Assembly: GCF_036898095.1 (NCBI RefSeq)
Contig: NC_090745.1
Coordinates: 77,591,699-77,655,698, forward strand
From: Palaemon carinicauda
Taxonomy: Eukaryota > Arthropoda > Malacostraca > Decapoda > Palaemonidae
Reading direction: 5' to 3'
DNA length: 64,000 nt
Below, in pieces: positions 33,954 through 46,749 of this stretch; positions within the stretch are counted from its first letter, which is position 1, and each line of letters opens with the position of its first letter. The position numbers were made by a program, and so were the translations under genes. A model generated the notes under the pieces. The model was not told where the DNA came from and searched no databases. It saw nothing but the letters and a program-made list of their open reading frames with translations.

Positions 33954-36143
33954 CCCTCTTTATGAGAGAATGCCTTGATGAAGTCATTGAGCTTCAGCAC
34001 GGCATTCTATTCCCGTGCTGAAATTTGGTGATGGGCAAGAGGGCTCTCGAACTTGGGGAAATTGCTCCCCCAGTTCGAATCTAAATTTTTCTCTATCTTT
34101 TTCTTCCTCTTTATATTGCTTCAACCTTCTCCTAATATTATAAATTCTCCTTCATGTTGCTGTCCCAACCCTATGAGTAAAATTTCCCATATGTATGTGT
34201 ATATATTTACATATGTATGTTTATTATTGTTTTTTTCTTTATGGCATGGATGTTTCTATATCTGTTATTGCCACTTGGGCGGATGTTTCTACATCTGTTC
34301 TCGCATCATTATTTGTGGATGATCTCTCCATATCATTTGCTGGGACTAGAATGGCAATGGTCGAGAGAAAAATACAACTCTCTATTGATAAAATTATCCA
34401 TTGGGTCGATATGAATGGATTTAAGTTCTCGACAAGTAAAACTAAAATTGTCCATTTCTGTCGTATCCGGGGAGTACATCCAGACCCGGATATATACATC
34501 AAAGGTCAACGGATCCCATGTGCAAGTGAAGCTAAATTTTTAGGGTTGATATATGATTGTAGGCTTACATGGGTTTCTCACTTAAAGCATTGAAAGCTAA
34601 ATTTCTTGAAGCTATGTATTGTCCCATACATCTTGGGGGGCAGACCGCAATACAATTTTGAAATTATACAAGGCCTTGATTTTTTCTAAAATTAGTTATG
34701 AATGCAAAATATACTCCTCAGCAACCCCAAGCGGGTTAAAAATATTAGATTCTATACATCATGCTAGTATAAGATTGTCCACAGGAGCCTTTAGAACCTC
34801 ACCTATTTCAAGTCTCCTTGTGGATGCTGGGGAGTTGCCTCTAGACCTTTACCGAATGTCCTCTATTATTCCGTATTGGTTTAGATTGCAAAGACTCCCT
34901 AATTCTTCAGCCTTTCAGACTGCAAGCCTTGTAAGGCACTCAACTTACTTTGAGTTGCACCCAAAATCTCCTCAACCTTTTGGGTTTCGGGTGAAACAAT
35001 TATTAAAGAATCTGGATATAATTAGAATTAAGGTGCTTCCATTCAAGGTATCATCAGTAGCCTCCATGGAAATTACCTGACATCTTTTTGTAAATACTTT
35101 ATTGGAGTTAAGAAGAATATGACTGACTTAGAATCCAGGTCTCTTTTTATGGAACATGTTGAAGAACATAGGGGATCGACTTTTATATATACTGATGGCT
35201 CCAAATCTGATGCTGGCGTTGAATTTGGAGTACATAGTAATGATTTTAATTGTAGAGGTGCACTTCTTCTAACAGCTTCCATATTTACTGCCGAACTGTA
35301 TGGCATACTAACTACTATTGAGAAAATAGCTTTGGAAAAGGAGGGTAATTTTACAATTTTTAGTGATGCAAGGAGTGTTCTTCAAGCTTTAGAAGTTTTT
35401 AATTCTAGTAACCCTCTAGTTATAAAGATTTTAGAATGGCTTTTTATTATTGGACGGAGAGGTATAACAGTTCGATTTTGTTGGGTTCCAGCACATGTAG
35501 GTGTGTCTGGGAACGAGAAGGCAGATTTACTGGCGAAAAATGCAGCATCCGAGTTGCTACCAAGGAGGTATCCCATTCCCTGTAATGATTTCCTACCTTA
35601 CATCAAGAAATTGGTTTGTAATAAATGGCAACAGCACTGGGATAGTCAAGATGGCAATAAAATGAGGGAAGTAACAAATATCATATCACCTTGGAGGTAT
35701 AACATGATACCCCGAAAATGGGATACGACACTTTTTGCCGTCTCCGTATTGGTCACACACGGTTGACACACGAGTTTCTGCTGAAGCGCCAACACCAACC
35801 GTATTGTGAAGACTGTTTGGTACCTTTAACAGTGAGGCATTTGTTGACCGCATGCCCTAATTTTACTAACTTAAGAAATAGATATCTGTTTGAGGCTCGA
35901 GGTGAGGATGGCTGCTTCATCCTTGCCAAGATTCTTGGACACGATGTGTCCTACTATGCGAGCGGAATTTTTAGATTTATTTCAGAAGCAGGTCTTCTGA
36001 AAACTATTTTGCTATTGTAATGACTTCTTAACTCTTATGGTTTTAATTCAATCCTCTCTTATTTTTCATATATAATATATGCTATCAGTGTCAATGACCT
36101 TAGATGTCAGGATGCGTGAAAACTTTCAATCAATCAATCAATC
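33954..36143 (+). mobile_element. Internally deleted LINE L1 (copy 4) in the satellite
   Basis: The first about 345 bp (33954-34300) match the 5' end of the full-length LINE (CCCTCTTTATGAGAGAATGC). It then jumps near 34300 to sequence equal to about 50580 (ATTATTTGTGGATGATCTCT) and runs to the AATC tail. About 4.3 kb with ORF1, endonuclease and half the RT are missing. Flanks carry a near-match duplication, TGGTCGCAT (33945-33953) and TGCTCGCAT (36144-36152). RNase H (FTIFSDARSVLQAL, WVPAHVGVSGNEKAD) is recognisable in broken frames. Confidence 0.9.
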
Positions 36144-39100
36144 TGCTCGCATGGTTGGAAGCGACCTGGCCTTTCGTTTGAAGGGGCTAGGGTTCGATCC
36201 CAAGTATGATGTAGAAATTTATTTCTAATTGAACACTATATTGTGTCAATTATCATCCATATTGACTCATTAGGGGTAAGTTGAATTAAATGCTATCAAT
36301 AATGTTACCTGGTGGTCCGGGAGTTCATGGAAAACTCGCTGGTAAGATACTGATGTATCGCCAGGTAAATCCTGATCTGAAGATAACTGTTAGGTTCCGA
36401 CTTTTAAGCGTCTGGTGACATGGTTGGAATCGACCTGGCCTTTTATTTGGAGGGGCTAGTGTTGGATCCCAAGTATGAGGTAGAAATTTATTTCTATTTG
36501 AGCAGGATATTGCGTTGATTTTCATTCCATATTGACTCATCAGTGGTAATATGAATTAAATTGTATCAATTGTGGCATCTGGTGGTCCGGGAGGGCATGG
36601 AAAACTAGCAGGTAAGAGACTGATGTCCCGCTGGGTAGAAATTGAAATGCAGTTAGGTTTTGACTTCTTTTGAGCCTCTGGTGGAATGGTGGGGAGCGAT
36701 CTGGCCTTTCCTTTGAAGGAGCTAGGGTTGGATCCCGAGTATGAGGTGGGAATTTATTTCTAGTTGAGGACAATATTGTGTTGATTTTCATCCATATTGT
36801 GTCATTAGGGGTAATTCGAATTAAATGCTATCAATTTTGTCACCTGGTGGGCTGGTACGCCGGAAAAACCCGCTGGTAAGAGACAGATGTTTCACCAGGT
36901 AAACCCTGAACGGCAGTTAGTAGTTAGGTTCCGACTTTTTTGAGCCTCTTGTGGCATGGTTGTAAGTAACCAGGCCTTCCATTGGTAGGGGCTAGAGTTT
37001 GATCCCAAGTATGAGGTAGAAATGTATTTCTTTTTGAGCACGATATTGTGTTGATTTTCATCCATATTGACTTATTAGGGGTAATTCGAATTAAATGCTA
37101 TCAATTGTGTCACTTGGTGGGCCGGGAGGTTGGGGATAACCCGCTGGTAAGACTGAGGTCTTGCCAGGTAAATCTTGAACTGCAGTTAGCAGTTAGGTTC
37201 CGACTTCTTTTGAGCCTCTGGTGGCAGGGCTGAAAGCGACATGGCCTTCATTTGAAGGAGCTAAGGTTCGATCCCAAGTATAAGGTAGAAAATTATTTCT
37301 ATTTGAGCTATATAATGTGTTGACTTTCATCCATATTGACTCATTAGGGGTAATTCGAATTGAATGCTATCAATTGTGACACCTGGTGTTCCGGAAGATC
37401 AGGGACAACTCGCTGGTAAGAGACTGATTTCCTGCCAGGTAAATCCTGAACTGCAGTTAACTGTTTGGTTCCGACTCCTTTTTAGCCTCTGGTTACATGG
37501 TTGGGAGCGACCTGGCCTTTCATTTAAAGGGGCTACTGTTCGATCCCAAGTGTGAGGTAAAAATATATTTCTATTTGAGCATGATATTGTATTGATTTTC
37601 CTCCATATAGATTCTTTAGGAGTAATTCGAATTAAATGCTATCAATTTTGACACCTAGTGGGCCGGGAGGTTGGGGAAACTCGCTGGTAAGAGACTGATG
37701 TCTCGCCATGGTAAATCCTGAACGGCCCTTAGCAGTTAGGTTCCGTCTTCTTTTGAGCTTTTGGTGGTATTGTTGGAACCGACCTGTCCTTCCATTTGAA
37801 GGTGCTAGGGTTCGATCCTAAGTATGACGTAGAAATTTATTTCTATTTGAGCACGATATTTTGTTCATTTTCATCCATATTGACTCATTAGGTGTAATTC
37901 GAATTAAATGCTATCAATTATGTCACATGGTGGGCAGGGAGGTCGTGGAAAACTCACTGTAAGAGGCTGATGTCTAGCCAGGTAAATCATGAACTGCAGT
38001 TAACAGTTAGGTTCTGACTTCTTTTAAGCCTCTGGTGACATGGTTGGAAGCTACCTGGGTTTTCATTTGAAGGGGCTAGGGTTTGATCCCAAGTATGAGG
38101 TACAAATTTATTTTTATTTAAGCAGGATATTTTGTTGATTTTCTTCCATATTGACTCATTAGGGGTAATTGGAATTGAATGCTATCAATTGTGTCGCCTG
38201 GTGTTCCTGGAGGTCTGGGAAAACTGGCTGGTAATAGATTGATGTCTCTCCTGGTAGATCCTGAAATGTAGTTAGCAGTTAGATTCTGATTTCTTTTGTG
38301 CCTCTGGTGGCTTGGTTGTGAGCGATCTGGCCCCTCATTTGAAGGGGCTAGTGTTCGATCACAACTATGAGGTATTAATTTATTTCTATTTGAGCACAAT
38401 ATTGTGTAGATTTTCTTCCATATTGTCTCATTAGGGGTAATTCAAATTAAGTCCTATTAATTGTGTCACCTGGTGGGCCGGAAGACCGGGAAAACTCGCT
38501 TGTACGAGACTGATGTCTCGCCATGGTAAATCCTGAACTGCAGTTAGCAGTTAGGTTTCGAAATCTTTTGAGCTCCTGGTGGCATGGTTGGAAGGGACAT
38601 TGCTTTGCATTTGGAGGGGATAGGGTTGATACCAAGTACAAGGTAAAAATTTATTTCTATTTTAGCATGATATTGTGTTGATTTTCATCCATATTGACTC
38701 ATTGGGGGTAATACGAACTAAATGCTATCAATTGTGTCACCTGGTGTTTTGGGAGGTCAGGGAAAACTTGCTGGCAAGAGAATAATGGCTCGCCAGGTAA
38801 ATCCTGAACTGCAGTTAGTAGTTTGGTTCCGAATCCTTTTGAGCCTCTGGTGGCATGGCTGGAAGCGACCTGGACATTCATTTGAAGGAGCTAGGGTTTG
38901 TTCCCAAGTGTGAGGTAGAAATTTATTTCTATTTGAGCACGATATTGTGTTGATTTTCATCCATATTGACTCATTACGTGTAATTCGAATTAAATGCTAT
39001 CAATTGTGTCACCTGGTTTTTTGGGAGGTCGTAGGAAACGTGCTGGCAAGAGACTGATATCTCTCCAGGAAAATCCTGAACTGCAGTTAGTAGTTAGGTT

Positions 39101-42100
39101 TTGCCTTCTTTTGAGCCTCTGGTGGAATGGTTGGAAGCGACTTAGCCTTCCATTTGAAGAGGCTAGGGTTCGATCCCAAGTGTGAGATAGAAATTTATTT
39201 CTATCCGAGCATGATATTGTATTTATTTTCATACATATTGACTCGTTAGGAGTAATTCTAATTAAATGCTATCAATTGTGCCACAGTGTGGGCCGGAAGG
39301 CTGGGGAAAACTCGCTGGTAAGAGACTGATGACTTGCCAGATAAATCTTGAACTGCAGTTAGCAGTGAGGTTTCGACTTCTTTGAAGCCTCTGGTGGTAT
39401 GGCTGGAAGAAACCTGGACTTTCATTTGAAAGAGCTATGGTTTGATCCCAAGTATTAGGTAGAAATTTATTTCTAGTTTAGCATGATATTGTATTGATTT
39501 TCATCCATATTGACTCATTAAGGGTAATTCGAATTAAATGCTATCACTTTTGACTCCAGGTGGGCCGAGTGCTCGGGGAAAACTTGGTGGCAAGAGAGTG
39601 ATGTCTCGCCATGGTAAATCCTGAACTGCAATTAGCAGTTAGGTTCCGATTACTTTTGAGCCTCTGGTGGCATGGTTGGAAGCGACCTGGCCTTCCATTT
39701 GAAGGGAATAGGGTTCGATCCTAAGTCTGAGGTAGAAATTTACTTCTGAGCATGATATTGTGTTGATTTTGATCCATATGGACTCGTTAGGGTTAATTCG
39801 AATTAAATGCTATCAATTGTGTCACGTGATGGGCTAGGAGGTCGGGAAAACTCGCTGGTAAGAGACTGATGACTCGCCAGGTAAATCCTGAACTGCAGTT
39901 AGTAGTTAGGTTCTGACTTCTTTTGAGCCTCTGGTGGCATGGTTGGAAGTGACCTGGCCATTCATTTGAAGGCGCTATGGTTCGATCCCAAGTGTGAGGT
40001 AGAAATTTATTTCTATTTGAGCACGATATTTTGTTGATTTTAATCTACATTGACTCAATATGTGTAATTTGAATTAAATGCTATCAATTGTGTCACCTAG
40101 TGTTCTGGGAGGTCAGGGAAAACTTGCTGGCAAGAGACACTCTCGCCAGGTAAACTCCAGTTTGTAGATAGGTTCTGACTTCTTTTGAGACTGGTGGAAT
40201 GGTTGGAAGCGACCTGGCCTTCCATTTTGAGGGACTAGGGTTTGATCCCAAGTTTGAGGTAGATACTTATTTCTATTTAAGCACGATATTCTGTTGATTT
40301 TTATCCGTTTTGACTTGTTACGGGTAATTGAAATTAAATGCTATCAATTGTGTCACCTGGTAGGCCGGGAGGCTGGGGAAAACTCTCTGGTAAGAGACTG
40401 ATGTCTCGCCATGATAAATTCTGAACTGCAGTTAGCAGTTAGGTTCTGACTACTTTTCAGCCTCTGGTGGTTTGGTTGGAAGCAGTCTGGCATTTCATTT
40501 GAAGGGGCTATGGTTCGATCCCAAGTATGAGGTAGATATGTATTTCTATTGGAGCACGATATTGTTAGGGGTAATTCAAATTAAACGCTTTGAATTGTGT
40601 CACCAAGTGAGCCGGGAGGCCGGGGAAAACTCGCTGGTAAGAGACTGATGTCTTGTCTGGGAAATCCTGAACTGCAGTTAGTAGTTAGGTTCCGACTTCA
40701 ATTGAGCCTCTGGTGGTATGGCTGGAAGCAACCTGTACTTTCTTTTGAAAGAGCTATGGTTTGATCCCAAGTATTAGGTAGAAATTTATTTATATTTGAG
40801 CATGATATTTTATTGATTTTTATCAATATTGACTCATTAGGGGTAATTCGAATTGAACGCTATGAATTGTGTCACCAAGTGAGCCGGGAGGCCGGGGAAA
40901 ACTCGCTGGTACTTGACTGATGTCTTGCCATGGTAAATCCTGAACTGCAGTTTTCAGTTAGGTTTCTACTTCTATCGAGCTTCTGGTGGCATGGTTGGAA
41001 GGGTTATGGCTTTGCATTTGAAGCGAGTAGTGTTGATACCAAGTACGATGTAGAAATTTATATCTATTTGAGCATGATATTGTGTTGATTTTCATCCATA
41101 TTGACTCTTTTGGGTAATTGGAATTAAATGCTATCAATTGAGTCACCTGGTGTTCTGGGAGGTCAGGGAAAACTCGTTGGCAAGAGAATGATGTCTCGCC
41201 AGGTAAATCCTGAACTGTAGTTAGTAGGTAGGTTCCGACTTCTTTTGAGCCTCTGGTGGCATGGCTGGAAGCGACCTGGACTTTCATTTGAAGGAGCTAG
41301 GGTTGGATCCGAAGTATTAGTTAGAAATTTATTTCTATTTGAGCACGATATTGTATTGATTTTCATACATAGTGACTCATTACGGGTAATTCAAACTAAA
41401 TGCCATCAATTTTGACACCTGGTGGGCCGGGAAGTCGTGGAAAACTCGCTGGTAAGAGACTGATGTCTTACCCAGGTAAATGCTGAACAGCAGTTAGCAG
41501 TTAGGTTCCTACATCTTTTGAGCCTATGATGACATGGTTGTAGGTGTCCTGGCCTTCCATATGAAAGGGCTAGGGTTCGTTCCCAAGTGTGAGGTAAAAA
41601 TGTATTCCTATTTCAGCATGACATTGTGTTGATTTTTATCCGTATTGACTCATTAGGGGTAATTCCAATTAAATGTTATCAATTGTGTTACCCGGTGGGC
41701 CTGGAGGTCGGGGAAAACTCGCTGGTAAGAGACTGATTTCTTGCCAGGTAAATATTGAAATGCAGTTAGCAGTTAGGTTCTGATTTCTTTTGAGTTTCTG
41801 GTGGCATGGTGGAATGGTTGGAAGCTACCTGTCCTTTCATATGAAGGGGTTAGGGTTCGATCTCAAGTATGAGGTAGAAATATATTTCTATTTGCGCACG
41901 ATATTTTGTTCATTTTCATCCATGTTGACTCGTTAGGTATAATTTGAATTAAATGCCTTGAATTGTCACCTTGTGGTCAGGGTGGTCGCGGATAACTCGC
42001 TGGTAAAAGACCGATGTCTAACCAGGTAAAGCCTGAACTGCAGTTAAAAGTTAGGTTCCGACTTCTTTGAAGCCTCTAGTGACATGGTTGGAAGCAGCCT

Positions 42101-42887
42101 GGCCTTTCATTTGAAGGGGCTAGGGTTTGATCCCAAGTATGAGGGAGAAATTTATTTTCATTTAAGCAGGATATTTTGTTGATTTTCATCTATATTGACT
42201 CGTTAGGGGTAATTGGAATTGATTGCTATCAATTGTGTTACCTGGTGATCCTGGGAGTCAAGGAAAACTGGCTGGTAAGACATTGATGTGTCTCCGGGTA
42301 GATCCAGAAATGCAGTTAGCAGTTAGGTTCTGATTTCTTTTGTGCCTCTGGTGGGATGGTTGGGAGCGATCTGGCCTCTCATTTGAAGGGGCTAGGGTTT
42401 GATCCTATGTGTGAGGTAGAAATTTATTTCTATTTGAGCACTATATTGTGTTGATTTTCATCCATATTGACTCATTAGTGGTAATTCGAATTAAGTACTA
42501 TTAATTGTGTCACCTGGTGGGCCGGAAGGCCGGAAAAACTTGCTGGTACGCGACTGATGTCTCGCCATGGTAAATACAGAACTGCAGTTAGCAGTTAGGT
42601 TCCGACTTCTTTTGAGCTTCTGGTGGCATGGTTGGAAGTGACATGGCTTCGCATTTGAAGGGAATATGATTGATACCAAGTACAAGGTAAGAATTTATTT
42701 CTATTCGAGCATGATATTGTGTTGATTTTCATCCATATTGACTCATTTTGGGTAATTCGAATTTAATGCTATCAATTTTGTCACCTGGTGGGCCGGGAGG
42801 TCAGGGAAAACTTGCTGGCAAGTGAATATTGTCTCGCCAGATAAATCCTAAATTGCAGTTAGTAGTTAGGTTCCGACTCCTTTTTAG

Positions 42888-42960
42888 CCTATGGTGGCAT
42901 GGCTGGAAGCGACCTGGACTTTCATTTGAAGGAGCTAGGGTTCGATCCCAAGTATGAGGT
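42888..42960 (+). other. tRNA-like module in a representative satellite monomer
   Basis: The A-box match TGGCATGGCTGG (42895-42906) fits TRGCNNAGYNGG at 11 of 12. The B-box GGTTCGATCCC (42939-42949) fits GGTTCGANNCC fully. Start-to-start spacing is 44 nt, as in intron-less tRNAs. In the consensus, bases before the A-box (CCTC) can pair with GAGG after the B-box arm, like an acceptor-stem remnant. Other stems are weak, so this is tRNA-derived (SINE-like), not a functional tRNA. The module recurs in most monomers. Confidence 0.65.
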
Positions 42961-45884
42961 AGAAATTTATTTCTATTTGAGCACGATATTGTGTTGTTTT
43001 TCATCCATATTGACTTATTAGGTGTAATTCAAATTAAATGCTATCATTTGTGTCACCTGGTGTTCTGGGAGGTCTGGGGAAACGTGCTGGCAAGAGACTG
43101 ATGTGTCTTCAGGTAAATCCTGAACCGCAGTTAGTAGTTAGGTTTTGCCTTCTTTTGAGCCTCTGGTGGCTTGGTTGGAAGCGACCTGGCCTTCCATTTG
43201 AAGAGGTTAGGGTTCGATCCTATGTGTGAGGTAGAAATTTATTTCCATTGGAGCACGATATTGTGTTAATTTTCATACATATGGACTCGTTGGGAGTAAT
43301 TCGAATTAAATGCTATCAATTGTGTCACCGTGTCGGCCGGGAGGCCGGGGAAAACTCGCTGGTAAGAGACTGATGTCTTGCCAGGTAAATCTTGAAATGC
43401 AGTTAGCAGTTAGGTTCTGACTTCTTTTGAGCCTCTGGTGGCATGGCTTGAAGCGACCTGGCATTTATTTGAAGGAGCTAGGGTTCGATCCCAAGTGTGA
43501 GGTAGAAAATTATTTCTATTTGAGCTCGATATTGTGTTGACTTTCATCCATATTGACTCATTATGGGTAATTCTTCTTAAATGCTATCAATTGTGTCACC
43601 TGGTGTTTTGGGAGGTCGGGGAAAACTTGCCGGCAAGAGACTGTCTCGCCAGGTAAATCCTGAACTGCAGTTATTAGTTAGGTTCTGACTTCTTTTGAGC
43701 CTCTGGTGGCATGGTTCGAAGCTACCTGGCCTTCCATTTGAAAGGGATAGGGTTTGATCCCAAGTGTGAGGTAGAAACTTATTTCTATTTGAGCACGATA
43801 GTGTGTTGATTTTCAGCCATATTTACTCATTATGGGTAATTCAAATTAAATGCTATCAATTGTGTCACGTTATTTCTATTTCCGCTCGATATTGTGTTGA
43901 CTTTCATCCATATCGACTCATGAGTAATTCGATATAAATGCTATCAATTGTGTCACCTGGTGTTTTGGGAGGTCAGGGAAAACTTGCTGGCAAGAGACTG
44001 TCTCGCCAGGTAAATCCTGAATTGCAGTTAGTAGTTAGGTTTTGACTACTTTTGACCCTCTGGTGGCATGGTTGGAAGCGACCTGGCCATCCATTCATTC
44101 AAAGGGGCTACTGTTCGATCCCACGTGTGAGTTAGAAATTTACTTTTATTTGAGCACGATATTTTGATGATTTTAATCCATATTGACTCATTATGGGTAA
44201 TTCAAATTAAATGCTATCAATTGTTTCACCTGGTGTTCTGATAGGTCAGGGAAATCTTGTTGGCAAGAGACTCTCGACAGGTAAATCCTGAACTGCAGTT
44301 AGTAGTTAGGTTCTGACTTCTTTTGAGCTTGTGGTGGTATGGTTGGAAACGACCTGGCCTTCCATTTCAAGGGGCTAGGGTTCGATCCCAAGTGTGAGGT
44401 AGAAACTTATTTCTATTTAAGCACGATATTGTGATGATTTTCATCCATAGTGACTTGTTAGGGGTAATTCGAATTAAACGTGATCAATTGTGTCACCATG
44501 TGGGCCGGGAGGCTGGGGAAAACTTGCTGGTAAGAGACTGATGTGTTACCAGGTAAATCCTGAAATGCAGTTAGTAGTTAGGTTCCGACTTCTTTTGAGC
44601 CTTTGGTGGCATGGCTTGAAGGAGCTAGAGTTCGATCCCAAGTATTAGGTAGAAATTTATTTCTATTTGAGCATGATATTGAATTGTTTTTTATCCATAA
44701 AGACTTATTTGGGGTAATTCAAAATCAAAGCTATCACTTTTGACAACAGGTGGGCCGGAAGGTCGGGGAAAACTTGCTGGCAAGAGACTGATATGTCGCC
44801 ATGATAAATTCTGAACTGCAGTTAGCAGTTAGGTTTCGACTAGTTTTCAGCCTCTGGTGGTATGGTTGGAAGCAATCTGGCAATTTCATTTGAAGGGGCT
44901 AGGGTTCAATCCCAAGTATGAGGTGGAAATTTTTTTTTATTTAAGCAGGATATTTTGTTGATTTTCATCCCCATTGACTCATTAGGGGTAATTGGAATTG
45001 AATGTTTCCAATTATGTCACCTGGTGTTCCTGGAGGTGGGGGAAAACTGGCTGGTAAGAGATTGATGTCTCTCCGGGTAGATCCTGAAATGCAGTAAGCA
45101 GTTAGGTTCTGATTTCTTTTGTGCCTGTGGTGTCATGGCTCGAAGCAACCTGGACTTTCATTTGAAGGAGGTAGGGTTCGATCCCGAGTATTAGGTAGAA
45201 ATTTATTTCTATTTGAGCATGATATTGTATTGATTTTCATCCATAAAGAATCATTTGGGGTAATTCAAAATAAAAGCTATCAATTATGACAACAGGTGGG
45301 CCGGAAGGTCGGGGAAAACTTGCTGGCAAAAGATTGATGTCTCGCCATGATAAATTCTGAACTGGAGTTAGGAGTTAGGTTCCGACTACTTTTCAGCGTC
45401 TGGTGGTATGGTTGGAAGTGATCTGGCATTTCATTTGAAGGGGCTATGGTTCGATCCCAAGTATGAGGTAGATATGTATTTCTATTTGAGCACGTTATTG
45501 TTAGGGGTAATTTGAATTGAACGCTATCAATTGTGACACCAAGTGAGCCGGGAGGCCGGCGAAAACTCGCAGGTAAGAGGCTGATGTCTTGCCTGGTAAA
45601 CCCTGATCTGCAGTTAGTAGTTAGGTTCCGACTTCATTTGAGCCTCTGGTGGCATGGCTGGAAGCAACCAGGACTTTCTTTTGAAAGTGCTAGGGTTTGA
45701 TCCCAAGTATTAGGTAGAAATTTATTTCTACAGTATTTGAGCATGATATTGTATTGATTTTAATCCATATTGACTCAGGGGTAATTCGAATTAAATGCTA
45801 TCAATTTTGACACTATGTGGGCCGGGATGTCGGGGATAATTCGCTGGTAATAGAATGATGTATAGCCAGGTAAATCCTGAACTG

Positions 45885-45900
45885 CATTTAACAGTTAGGT
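45885..45900 (+). repeat. Target-site duplication, left (LINE copy 5)
   Basis: CATTTAACAGTTAGGT, identical to 52453-52468. It belongs to the satellite monomer. Confidence 0.95.
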
Positions 45901-46135
45901 CCCTCTTAATGAGAGAATGCCTTGAAGAAGTCATTGAGCTTCAGCACGGCATTTCATTCCCGTGCTGAATCTTGGTGACGGGCAAGAGGGCTCTTGAACT
46001 TTGGGAAATTGCTCCCCCAGTTCGAATCTAAATTTCTCTCTTCATTTTCTTCTGCTTAATATTACTTCGACCTTCTCCTAATTCTATCAACTTTCTTTCA
46101 TCTTGCTGTCCTATCTCTATGATTATTATCTTTCT

Positions 46136-46137
<2 letters not shown>

Positions 46138-46192
<55 letters not shown>
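46138..46192. repeat. (TA)n microsatellite in the LINE 5' UTR
   Basis: About 27 TA dinucleotides, followed by degenerate TATG/TATT sequence. The corresponding part of copy 4 (34190-34220) has only short TATGTATG tracts, so the run expanded in this copy or lineage. Confidence 0.9.
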
Positions 46193-46196
<4 letters not shown>

Positions 46197-46319
46197 GATG
46201 TATGCATATATATATTTATTTATTTTATTTGTTCATTTATTTATTTATCTATTTTTTTTTCTATTCTATTTAAATGGCGTGGATATTTCCACATTCGTTA
46301 TTACTGCCTGCTTAGATGA

Positions 46320-46571
46320 ATGGGAGAAGGGATCACGGTTGGGAGGTATTCGCATTCAAAGCTATATATGAGAGTATTGGATGATCTCAGCCATCCCAAA
46401 GATGGTTTGGACCTTTTTGGCGGAACTACTCTCAAGGGTTGGGTCATCGGAATCCAGGGGGATCCAATCCTTGATGTGGGACTCTTGGCTTTTGGCCGGA
46501 AGCCCATCATTACAGATATGGGGAGGATGATTCCATATTACCTTGGTCTCAGTCCTAACAGGCGGGTTTAG
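46320..46571 (+). CDS. Small upstream ORF in LINE 5' UTR (83 codons)
   Basis: An ATG-initiated frame encodes 83 residues, beginning MGEGITVGRYSHSKLYMRVL and including GWVIGIQGDPILDVGLLAFG. It lies upstream of ORF1 and has no recognised domain. It might be a regulatory upstream ORF, an extra LINE protein, or chance. Copy 4 lacks this part, so conservation cannot be judged within the window. Confidence 0.3.
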   Translation: MGEGITVGRYSHSKLYMRVLDDLSHPKDGLDLFGGTTLKGWVIGIQGDPILDVGLLAFGRKPIITDMGRMIPYYLGLSPNRRV

Positions 46572-46749
46572 CTTACACCTGTGCCTCTATATCTGTTTTG
46601 ATGCTATCCTTCGGGTAGGGTATGGAGTGGACCATCTGGGAAGTATACTCTCATTGTGCCGATAGTGGAGAATACAAATTTCCTTTCCAACGTATGATAC
46701 TTTCTTATAATTCTCAAGCAGGTACCCCAACTAAACAACAACAAAAAAC

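Larger units (their letters stand above)
36144..45900 (+). repeat. Satellite array, block 2
   Basis: This continues block 1 after the copy 4 LINE, about 36 monomers. It includes several length variants, for example monomers lacking about 30 bp after GCACGATATTGTTAGGGG at 40553 and 45490. It ends at the 5' end of the full-length LINE, inside a monomer (CATTTAACAGTTAGGT). Confidence 0.95.

Noticed and set aside
30129..45600. Many 60-109 codon ORFs of the type ending in CNRNKFLPHTWDRTLAPSN
   Set aside because: They are the satellite monomer read on the minus strand. The same short peptide recurs with every monomer and is cut at varied points.
46119..46319. ORF with (YI)n repeat
   Set aside because: It is a translation of the TA microsatellite in the LINE 5' UTR.
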